14,366 bases of DNA from Micavibrio aeruginosavorus. GTDB taxonomy: Bacteria; Pseudomonadota; Alphaproteobacteria; Micavibrionales; Micavibrionaceae. Shown here in pieces: positions 1 to 6,290 of the stretch. The notes beneath the pieces were generated by a model. It had not been told where the DNA came from. It worked only from the letters and a program-made list of their open reading frames with translations, and did no database searches. Each line of letters starts with the position of its first letter. Position 1 is the stretch's first letter. The position numbers and the translations under genes are program-made. The DNA lies in the NCBI GenBank assembly GCA_003240795.1, contig QFNK01000017.1, forward strand, positions 1-14,366, written 5' to 3'.

Positions 1-1
1 G

Positions 2-70
2 ACGCTGGTGCTGCTGCTCGGCGCGCTGGTATTGTGGATGGTCCGCACCGGTTACAAGATCAAGAGTTAG
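2..70 (+). CDS. C-terminal fragment of an unidentified membrane protein
   Basis: Only the last 22 codons and a TAG stop lie in the window. The reading frame starting at base 2 gives a run of Leu, Val, Gly and Ala, then Trp-Met-Val-Arg and a basic tail (Tyr-Lys-Ile-Lys-Ser). This is typical of one transmembrane helix with a short positively charged end. The codons are rich in G or C at the third position, as in the neighbouring genes, which supports this frame. The stop lies 7 bases before the hslO start, so the two genes are probably cotranscribed. The family cannot be told from this fragment. Confidence 0.55.
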   Translation, partial: TLVLLLGALVLWMVRTGYKIKS

Positions 71-77
71 GTATTAT

Positions 78-968
78 ATGGAAGAGAATTTCGTTCAATC
101 GTTTCAGCTCGAATCCTCGCGCCTCCGCGGGCGGGTCGTGCGCCTGTCGGACGCGGCGGATGCCATTCTGTCGGCGCATGATTATCCTGAGGATGTCCTG
201 CACCTGACGGGGGAGGTTCTGACGCTCGGCATCCTTTTGTCGTCCATGTTGAAATATGAAGGGATCTTCACGTTGCAGGTTCAGGGGGACGGCGCGGTAA
301 AGATGCTGGTATCGGACGCCACGTCCGCCGGCGATATCCGCGCCTGCGCGAGTTTTTCGCAGGACGACCTTGCCAAGGCGAAATGGGATGGAAACCGGGC
401 GGAGCTGCTCGGCAAGGGTTACATGGCCTTTACCGTCGATCAGGGCGAATTTGCGGAGCGGTATCAGGGGATTGTCGAGTTGAAGCCCGAGTCTCTGGTC
501 GGCAGCGTTCAGCATTACTTTACCTTGTCGGAGCAGATTCCGACGGGGCTGGTCGTTTCGGTTGGCAAGCGCGACGGCAAATGGCGCGCCTGCGGCATCA
601 TGATTCAGCAAATGCCGGAAGAAACGGCGGCGTATAATTCCGAGCAAAGCAATGTGGATGAGGATGACTGGCGCGGGACTATGATTCTTCTGGGAAGCGT
701 GAAAGAAGACGAGATGCTGTCGTCGGAGATCGGCGTCGAGGAATTGCTCTTCCGCCTGTTCCACGAAGAAGGGGTGCGGGTTTACGAGCCGCGCGCGCTT
801 CAGGAAAAGTGCCGTTGCAATCCGGAGCGTGTTGGCCGAATTCTTGCCACGATGTCGCAGGATGATATTGCCGACGTCACAATCGATGGAAAAATTACGA
901 TGACGTGTGAATTTTGTAGCCGGAATTACGTTTTCAATCCGGAAGATATTAAAAGAGGAGCCGATTGA
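78..968 (+). CDS. hslO: Hsp33 redox-regulated molecular chaperone
   Basis: The 296-residue product matches Hsp33 in length and layout. Hsp33 is a cytosolic holdase chaperone, activated when oxidation releases zinc and forms disulfides, and it protects unfolding proteins during oxidative stress. The diagnostic zinc site is at the C-terminus: Cys245 and Cys247 (C-R-C), then 29 residues, then Cys277 and Cys280 (C-E-F-C). The N-terminal part has the family's FQLE-type opening and the stretch on loss of old activity sites, 'GEVLTLGILLSSMLKYEG', seen at about residues 45-62. The ATG at 78 follows the upstream stop by 7 bases with only a weak ribosome binding site (TTAGG). Its stop TGA overlaps the next ATG by one base, so it is translationally coupled to the downstream lipoprotein gene. 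Confidence 0.95.
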   Translation: MEENFVQSFQLESSRLRGRVVRLSDAADAILSAHDYPEDVLHLTGEVLTLGILLSSMLKYEGIFTLQVQGDGAVKMLVSDATSAGDIRACASFSQDDLAKAKWDGNRAELLGKGYMAFTVDQGEFAERYQGIVELKPESLVGSVQHYFTLSEQIPTGLVVSVGKRDGKWRACGIMIQQMPEETAAYNSEQSNVDEDDWRGTMILLGSVKEDEMLSSEIGVEELLFRLFHEEGVRVYEPRALQEKCRCNPERVGRILATMSQDDIADVTIDGKITMTCEFCSRNYVFNPEDIKRGAD

Positions 969-1558
969 TGAAGAAGATTCTTATGAGCGTTGCAGCCGTG
1001 GCCATACTGGCGGGCGGTGTCGGCGCATGCACAGCCTATACCAGCGGCGGCGATCCGTCCCCGCAGCTGACATTCGCGAATTATCAGCCCATCCAGCTGA
1101 ATGTGGCGCGCACGGCCGTTGAAACGGCGTATGAAGTGCCGAACGATCCGCAAGACGTATCTAGCCAGTTCGTGGTATCGCCGGCCGAGGCGGTGAAGCG
1201 TTATGCGGAAAACCGCTTCCTTGCGCGCGGAACGCCGGATGGTGATTTTACCGTCACCATTCTCGATGCCCGTGTTCACATGAAGGTGCTCAAAGAAGAC
1301 AGCCGCGTCCTGAAATGGGCGGGGGCCGGTCAGGAAGACGAATACCGCGTTTTCCTGAAGGTTAAGGTCACGCCGCGCCCGGATGGTGTCGTGCGCGCAC
1401 CGTCCACCATTATCCGTCACGAGCGCACCCTCGTGATGCCGTCCAGCGCGACGCTGGCCGAGCGTGAGATGAAGCAGATCGATTTCCTCGAGAAGCTGAT
1501 CGCGGATGTTGACGTGAAAGTCATGGAGCTTTTGGACAGCACGCCGTCAATCCGGTAG
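968..1558 (+). CDS. Small lipoprotein of unknown function
   Basis: The 196-residue protein begins with a clear lipoprotein signal: a Lys-Lys N-region, a hydrophobic stretch and the lipobox V-G-A-C with Cys21 as the acylated residue, followed by a Thr/Ser/Gly-rich segment. The mature part is soluble, mixed alpha/beta in character, with no recognised domain. A C-terminal amphipathic helix (about 155-190) ends the protein. The start is the ATG at 968, which overlaps the hslO stop (TGATG) and has AGAGGAG 7 bases upstream; an in-frame TTG just before it is not needed. The one-base overlap implies coupled expression with hslO, but a shared role is only inference. It is probably anchored to the outer membrane on the periplasmic side, because the residues after Cys21 do not include the Asp typical of inner-membrane retention. 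Confidence 0.8.
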   Translation: MKKILMSVAAVAILAGGVGACTAYTSGGDPSPQLTFANYQPIQLNVARTAVETAYEVPNDPQDVSSQFVVSPAEAVKRYAENRFLARGTPDGDFTVTILDARVHMKVLKEDSRVLKWAGAGQEDEYRVFLKVKVTPRPDGVVRAPSTIIRHERTLVMPSSATLAEREMKQIDFLEKLIADVDVKVMELLDSTPSIR

Positions 1559-1580
1559 GGCTTTCCTCATTTGATTAAGA

Positions 1581-1607
1581 GGCGCGCTTTTATAGCGCGC
1601 CTTTTTT
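1581..1607 (+). terminator. Intrinsic terminator of the hslO-lipoprotein unit
   Basis: A 7-bp perfect stem GGCGCGC/GCGCGCC (1581-1587 with 1595-1601) closes a 7-base loop and is followed at once by six T residues (1602-1607). It lies 22 bases after the lipoprotein stop on the same strand, the expected place for a Rho-independent terminator. Confidence 0.88.
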
Positions 1608-1623
1608 ATCGTTCTTCGCATAA

Positions 1624-1652
1624 GAAAACGGGGCCATGAAGGCCCCGTTTTT
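1624..1652 (-). terminator. Intrinsic terminator of the OmpA-domain lipoprotein gene, possibly bidirectional
   Basis: A 7-bp stem CGGGGCC/GGCCCCG (1629-1635 with 1641-1647) with a 5-base loop is flanked by AAAA on the left and TTTTT on the right. Read on the minus strand, it follows the stop of the OmpA-type gene by about 20 bases and ends in a T run. The right-hand T run could also stop leftover plus-strand transcripts. Confidence 0.85.
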
Positions 1653-1670
1653 GTTTGGTTTGCGATGTCC

Positions 1671-2579
1671 TTACTGGAAGGAGATCTGAGCGCGGCGGTT
1701 GGCTGGCTCGCGAACGTTGTCTGGTGTTTCGACCAGGTTTTCGTTCTCGCCGCGGCTGTTCGCGTTGATGATGTTCGCTGGAACACCACGCTGGACGAGG
1801 GCGTCACGAACGGCGTTCGCGCGGCGCTGGCCAAGCTTCTGGTTGTAGGCTTCGCTACCGGAACGGTCGGCGTGGCCAACAACTGTCACGCTGTTGAGGT
1901 TGCGTTTCGAGACTTCGGCTGCGACTGCATCCAGAACGCTTGCGGCGCCAGGGCCGAGCGTGGATTGGTCGAAGTCAAAGAATACGAGGTACATTGCGTT
2001 TTCAGCAGCCATCGGTGCGTTTGGATCAACATCGAACGCGCCTGGAGCGGCAGGAGCCGGGGCAGGAGCGGCCGGTGCAGGTGCAGCAGGCATCGCGCCT
2101 TCGAGTTGCTCAAGCGCGGCGAGGAATTCGCGTTTGCACTTGTTGATATCGTCTGGCTGGAAGTTTTCTTCCTGTTGCTCGATCCAGCAGTCAAAGCGGA
2201 CTTGTGCAACAGCGGAAACATCCGGGTACATCTCACGGGCGCCGAGGTCGTACATGGCGATCAGGCGGGAGCGGCCGATGGACAGTTCATCCATGTTCGC
2301 AGCCTGAATGTTCCAGTCGCCGAGCGGCTCAGGCATAACGGCGTCACCGCGAGCGGAGGCCAGGCCTTTACGGGCGAAGTGAATACCGTCAGCGTGATCC
2401 GTCATGCTGTCGACTTCGGAATTCACGAAGTCCTTGTATTCAGACGTCAGTTTTTGTGTGAAGGGGCTACCCACGGCTTGCGCTTCATTCAGCGCATCCA
2501 CTTCGTCAAATTTGTTGAAGTCGCAGGCACCAAGCGCCAGGACACCGGCAGCGATAATCAGTCCGCGCAGAATCTGCAT
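1671..2579 (-). CDS. OmpA/Pal-like peptidoglycan-binding lipoprotein
   Basis: The 302-residue protein has a lipoprotein signal with lipobox L-G-A-C (Cys19), an alpha-helical region of about 140 residues, a Pro/Ala linker (164-180) and a C-terminal OmpA-like domain (about 197-302). The domain shows the FDFD strand (201-204), GHADRSG (235-241) with Asp238, and LGQRRA with Arg253; Asp and Arg at these places contact diaminopimelate in OmpA/Pal proteins. NRRAQI near the end is also typical. It should sit in the outer membrane by its lipid and hold peptidoglycan. Cys131 and Cys148 lie in a segment I associate with alphaproteobacterial OmpA-family lipoproteins and may form a disulfide. It is longer than Pal (about 170 residues), and no tol genes are adjacent, so I do not call it pal. 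GGAG lies 7 bases upstream of the ATG. Confidence 0.9.
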   Translation of the reverse strand: MQILRGLIIAAGVLALGACDFNKFDEVDALNEAQAVGSPFTQKLTSEYKDFVNSEVDSMTDHADGIHFARKGLASARGDAVMPEPLGDWNIQAANMDELSIGRSRLIAMYDLGAREMYPDVSAVAQVRFDCWIEQQEENFQPDDINKCKREFLAALEQLEGAMPAAPAPAAPAPAPAAPGAFDVDPNAPMAAENAMYLVFFDFDQSTLGPGAASVLDAVAAEVSKRNLNSVTVVGHADRSGSEAYNQKLGQRRANAVRDALVQRGVPANIINANSRGENENLVETPDNVREPANRRAQISFQ

Positions 2580-2651
2580 CTAAACACTCCTAAATCCATT
2601 GATAAATAAGCCTTACTTCCGAAAGGCCGTTTTGTTTTTTATAACTAACCG

Positions 2652-2698
2652 GGGGTTAAAGTAAAGGGATATGACTAAAAAACAGTAAAATTAACCCC
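2652..2698. repeat. Inverted repeat GGGGTTAA / TTAACCCC in the divergent intergenic region
   Basis: Perfect 8-bp arms (2652-2659 and 2691-2698) are separated by 31 bases of AT-rich DNA. They lie about 75-120 bases upstream of the minus-strand OmpA-type gene and upstream of the plus-strand DJ-1-type gene, so they could be an operator or promoter-flanking element. No T run follows, so it is not a terminator. The rest of 2580-2951 (372 bases without a gene) holds the promoter at 2835-2862 and an 8-bp palindrome AACCGGTT (2895-2902); nothing else could be supported. Confidence 0.4.
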
Positions 2699-2834
2699 TT
2701 GAATCTGGTTAATTTTTACGGGATAGCCGACTCACGGCCTTTCCTAGCAGTTTTGAACGAACGGTTTTTATGTTCGTCGCCTGTTGAAAAGGTGCGGGAC
2801 AACTATATCTGTTTCTATCAGAATCATCTAAAGC

Positions 2835-2862
2835 TTGACATCCGGACGAGCGTGCGTATTAT
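2835..2862 (+). promoter_or_regulatory. Sigma-70-type promoter for the DJ-1/PfpI-prfB unit
   Basis: A perfect -35 hexamer TTGACA (2835-2840) is separated by 16 bases from TATTAT (2857-2862), one mismatch from TATAAT. Transcription would start near 2869, about 80 bases before the ATG at 2952. The TTGACA contains an in-frame TTG that could be mistaken for a start codon of the next gene; the promoter reading makes that start impossible. Confidence 0.72.
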
Positions 2863-2951
2863 CCGCGCGCCCAAGCACCAACAATTATAAAGTCAACCGG
2901 TTCCACAACGGGACATATGGCTGGGTCATAATAAAGGGAAAAATCGAAAAA

Positions 2952-3524
2952 ATGGCGAAAGCTCTGCAATCTCAAAAAGTTGCCGTTCTGATGGCGAACG
3001 GCTTCAACGAAAAAGAATTCCTTAAAATTCAACGCGCTATGATCGAACAAGGGGCCATGCTCCGCATCATCAGCACCGACTCCGGCCTGGTCAACGGCTG
3101 GGACGGCAAGGGCTGGGGCCACAACTTCGCGGTTGACGCACAGCTTAACACGGCACTTGGCATCGATTACGACGCCGTTATCATTCCGGGCGGCCAGCGC
3201 AGCCTCGACAAACTGAAACTGACGGCGCATTCCCGCCGTTTCGTCGGCAGCCTTATGGCCGCGATGAAGCCGGTTATCTGCATGGGCGACGCGGTTCAGC
3301 TTTTGGCGCACACGGACCACCTGTCCGGCCGCACGGTTTCCGGGCCTGAAGCCAAGCAGGGCGTTATCGAAACGGCCGGCGGCAAATACTCCGCCGAAGC
3401 CATGACGATGGACGGCATGCTCCTGACGGGCGATGTCGAAGGCGACAAGCTGGATGCCTATGTTTCCGCCGCAATCGACATGATGGCGCAAAGCATGGCC
3501 GACATGCAGCAGCAAGCCGCGTAA
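2952..3524 (+). CDS. DJ-1/PfpI (class I glutamine amidotransferase-like) family protein
   Basis: The 190-residue protein has the DJ-1/PfpI fold pattern: an opening strand KVAVLMANGF with Glu20 after it, a strand-turn VIIPGG (77-81), and a nucleophile elbow PVIC-M-G with Cys110. Members include deglycases, chaperones, proteases and redox-sensing proteins, and the same fold forms the C-terminal domain of large catalases. The usual His after the cysteine (A-I-C-H-G) is Met111 here, so a protease or amidase triad is doubtful; a redox or structural role is more likely, but the substrate cannot be told. I chose the ATG at 2952 because the upstream TTG lies inside the promoter; the AAAGGGA element 13 bases upstream is a little distant. 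The stop is 19 bases before prfB, suggesting cotranscription. Confidence 0.82.
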   Translation: MAKALQSQKVAVLMANGFNEKEFLKIQRAMIEQGAMLRIISTDSGLVNGWDGKGWGHNFAVDAQLNTALGIDYDAVIIPGGQRSLDKLKLTAHSRRFVGSLMAAMKPVICMGDAVQLLAHTDHLSGRTVSGPEAKQGVIETAGGKYSAEAMTMDGMLLTGDVEGDKLDAYVSAAIDMMAQSMADMQQQAA

Positions 3525-3543
3525 ATCCTGACGGGGCGGCGTT

Positions 3544-4663
3544 ATGAAGGCAGAGATCGAGGCAGTCGTTGGCGAGGTTACCCAGGCGCTGACATTGCTG
3601 AGGAGGCATCTTTGACTGGGATGCCGCGCTTAAACGCATCGAAGAGCTGAACGCCGCCGCCGAAGATCCCAATCTCTGGTCCGATCAGGAAAAGGCCCAG
3701 TCCGTTATGAAAGAGCGGACACGGCTGGACGGTCAGATCAAGAAGCTCCAGACTATTGAATCTACACTAAACGATAATGTCGAACTGATCTCCCTTGGCG
3801 AAGAAGAGGGGGATAGCGGCATTATAGCCGAGGCCGAGCAGGCCTTGTTTACCCTTCAGACAGATGTCGAGAAATACCAGCTGGAAAGCCTTCTTTCCGG
3901 CGAGGCCGACATGAACGATGCCTATCTTGAGGTCAATTCCGGTGCCGGCGGCACGGAATCACAGGATTGGGCGCAAATCCTCCTGCGCATGTATACACGC
4001 TGGGCCGAACGCCGCGGATTCAAGGTTCAATTGCTTGAAAGAAGCGATGGAGAAGAGGCTGGAATTAAATCCGCAACGATCCGTATTGAAGGTGAAAGGG
4101 CTTATGGATGGCTGAAAACCGAGAGCGGTGTGCACCGCCTCGTCCGCATTTCGCCGTTTGACTCCGCCGCACGCCGTCATACAAGTTTTTCGTCCGTCGG
4201 TGTTACGCCGGTCATTGACGACAGCATAGAAATAGAAATTCTCGACAAAGATCTTAAAGTCGATACGTACCGTTCCAGTGGCGCGGGCGGCCAGCACGTC
4301 AACACAACGGACAGTGCGATCCGTATTACCCATATTCCGACCAATATTATCGTGACTTGCCAGAATGGCCGTTCCCAGCACCAGAACAGGGCGGACGCCA
4401 TGGCAATGTTGAAATCCCGCCTGTATGAGTTCGAGCTGCGCAAGCGGGAAGAGGCGGCGAACGCGAATGCTGCAAGCAAGACGGAAATTGGCTGGGGCCA
4501 CCAGATCCGCTCCTACGTTCTTCAGCCATACCAAATGATCAAGGATCTTCGCACGGGGACGGAAAATACCGATGCGCAGGCCGTTCTGGACGGCGATATC
4601 GACGCGTTCCTTGAAAGCTCGCTTTCCTACCGCCTCGGCATTGCCGACAAAAAGAAGAAATAA
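3544..4663 (+). CDS. prfB: Peptide chain release factor 2 (RF2), with programmed +1 frameshift
   Basis: RF2 recognises UGA and UAA stop codons and releases the finished peptide on the ribosome. Translation starts at ATG 3544 and reads 23 codons to CTT, where an in-frame TGA (3613-3615) is met; a +1 shift continues at GAC (3614) to the TAA at 4661-4663, giving 372 residues, close to the usual RF2 length. The SPF tripeptide that reads the stop codon is at 203-205 and the catalytic GGQ at 248-250, followed by HVN. The first 23 residues (MKAEIEAVV...LLRRHL) match alphaproteobacterial RF2 N-termini as I recall them. A caller that ignores frameshifts would begin at the internal ATG 3707 and lose the N-terminus. 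Weak upstream SD (GGGGCGG). No clear terminator follows. Confidence 0.96.
3601..3616 (+). promoter_or_regulatory. prfB programmed +1 frameshift site
   Basis: A Shine-Dalgarno-like AGGAGG (3601-3606) is followed by three bases (CAT), then CTT TGA C (3610-3616). The spacing and the CUU-UGA-C slip site are the same as in E. coli prfB, where AGGGGG precedes UAU CUU UGA C. When RF2 is scarce, the ribosome stalls at UGA, slips on CUU to UUU and makes full-length RF2, giving negative feedback control of RF2 level. Confidence 0.95.
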
Positions 4664-4761
4664 GCCCTCCATTCCCGCGTGGATCAAATAATACCGTTCG
4701 CAATAACAGCTTGCGCGGGGGAGAAGTGCGAATTAATGTCGGCTCTGATCCTTAAATAATT

Positions 4762-6141
4762 ATGTCAGACAGCGAAACTTTTATGCTTTTCAAGACACGC
4801 CGCCCATTCCTGTCACACTCCCTGCTGGCGTTCAGCGCCATGGCCATGATCCATGTTCCCGCCGCGCACGCGCAGGTCAGAGCGGGCATGTTCCAGCCGG
4901 GTTCGTCCTGGAATGTCGGCGCAACGCAATTATCGACAGCCGGAATGAAGGGCGTTCGCGCCCCGTGCGTTCTGTCCAACGAGTATGACAATGGGTATGT
5001 CGTCCGCTTCTCGGGCGGGAATAAAAACATGCTCGCCCTTGCGATCGATTTCCGTCAGGACGTTTTCATGCAGGGGCGTAAATATAACGCCATGCTGTCC
5101 ATCGGCGACTCGTATGTAAAACAGGTGAGCGCAACGGCGTTTACGGCAAGCACCCTGATTTTCAACCTGCGTCCTCTGGATGATTTCTACAGCGCGGTCC
5201 AGCGCGGGAAGTCCATGGAGCTGAGCATTGATTCCAACGACATGGTGTTTTCGCTGGCAGGTATAGCACAGACGTTTCCGGATCTTGAATCCTGTTACGC
5301 CGGTCAGGATGCGCCCGTTGTTGCACCCATGGTCGATCCCCAAACACGCAGCGCGGCGCGCAGCGGGCAGCATATGCGTCCGGTCAAGGTGCCGGGCGTT
5401 GAGACAGCCGCCTTGCCGCAGTCTTTTGATGCGATTGTGCAGGGTGCGGATATGCAGCAAAGTCCTGCACCGCTTCAACAAGCTGATATGGCGGAGCCTG
5501 TTTCGGCATCTATGAATGTTGCGCCTCCTGCGCCCGTTGCTGCGCAAGAAATTCGTCCGGTTTCCATTCCGCAGCGTGTGTCGCGCACCGAGGAAGGTAT
5601 GACGGCAATGCCGGTATCCGTTCCGGTTCCTGCGGCGTCTTCGGCGCAGTGGCAGGCCCGTTCAGGAGAGGATATCCGCACCGTTCTTTCACGGTGGGCG
5701 GATACCGCAGGATACGATATCGACTGGCAGGCCGCGCAGAGCGGCAAGGTCGTTCAGGACGTTTCGCTGAACGGAAGTTTTGAAGAGGCCGTCGCACAGC
5801 TGATGGCCGAGAATGCAGCCGTAACCGGCGTTGCGGCGCACGTCGAAAAAGACGGCGCGACAAAAACCCTCTCCGGAGGTTCTTCTTTCTCCGCCCAGGC
5901 GGGGGCGAATGCGCGTACCGTATTGTCCCAGTGGGCATCGCGGGAAGGTGTCGAGCTGGTCTGGAACAATGCCGGAAACGTGGCGCTTAAAAAGCCTGTT
6001 TCGGCCGGCAGTTTCGAAGGCGCGGTGGAGGATCTTCTCGACCAGTATTCGGATGATTCGCAGCGTCCCGTGGGCAGCCTCAACCGCGATCCGGACAGCG
6101 GCCGCCGTACCCTGACCATCGATATGGACCGCGCGGGCTGA
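4762..6141 (+). CDS. Exported protein with a Cys-bracketed N-terminal domain and tandem TcpQ/PilL-like C-terminal domains
   Basis: The 459-residue product has a signal peptide ending in A-H-A before Gln38. The likely start is ATG 4762 or, with a more typical basic N-region (MLFKTRR), ATG 4783; neither has a good ribosome binding site. Residues 48-182 form a domain bracketed by Cys69 and Cys178 that is also found in the next gene. A Pro/Ala/Gln-rich linker (183-295) follows. Residues 296-365 and 376-455 are two related units of the TcpQ/PilL C-terminal type: each has the pattern R-T-V-L-S-x-W-A, then a D/V-W pair, then G-S-F-E-x-A-V-x-x-L; the second ends in LTID. Such domains occur in proteins that stabilise secretins of type IV pili. 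A role as a periplasmic or outer-membrane assembly factor is inferred. The pilus type and partner secretin are not visible. Confidence 0.8.
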   Translation: MSDSETFMLFKTRRPFLSHSLLAFSAMAMIHVPAAHAQVRAGMFQPGSSWNVGATQLSTAGMKGVRAPCVLSNEYDNGYVVRFSGGNKNMLALAIDFRQDVFMQGRKYNAMLSIGDSYVKQVSATAFTASTLIFNLRPLDDFYSAVQRGKSMELSIDSNDMVFSLAGIAQTFPDLESCYAGQDAPVVAPMVDPQTRSAARSGQHMRPVKVPGVETAALPQSFDAIVQGADMQQSPAPLQQADMAEPVSASMNVAPPAPVAAQEIRPVSIPQRVSRTEEGMTAMPVSVPVPAASSAQWQARSGEDIRTVLSRWADTAGYDIDWQAAQSGKVVQDVSLNGSFEEAVAQLMAENAAVTGVAAHVEKDGATKTLSGGSSFSAQAGANARTVLSQWASREGVELVWNNAGNVALKKPVSAGSFEGAVEDLLDQYSDDSQRPVGSLNRDPDSGRRTLTIDMDRAG

Positions 6142-6290
6142 TAATCCGTTATTTCTGCTGATAAGTTTGTATGAATTCCGCTATTGCATAAAACGCGCTT
6201 GGCGGGTGCGGCCGAATGCCTGTATCTTTTGGGATAAATTTTCAAAAGACCGTGGAACTTATTTTTCCATCGTTTGCAGGATGTGATCCC

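Noticed and set aside
60..764. Minus-strand open frame of 234 codons opposite hslO
   Set aside because: Hsp33 on the plus strand is certain; the antisense frame has no domain or ribosome binding site.
1665..2609. Long plus-strand open frame of 314 codons opposite the OmpA-type lipoprotein gene
   Set aside because: The minus strand encodes a complete lipoprotein with OmpA motifs, ribosome binding site and terminator; the opposite frame is a by-product of its GC-rich codons and resembles no family.
2699..2890. Plus-strand 63-codon open frame in the divergent intergenic region
   Set aside because: It has no Shine-Dalgarno sequence, overlaps the promoter at 2835-2862 and has no recognisable features.
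4711..4761. A seven-codon open frame (ATG 4736, MSALILK) with GGGGGAG upstream, and a TTGCGC-N17-TAATGT promoter-like pair, before the TcpQ-type gene
   Set aside because: The two readings exclude each other in part, the matches are weak and the peptide has no run of regulatory codons. Kept only as a possible leader.
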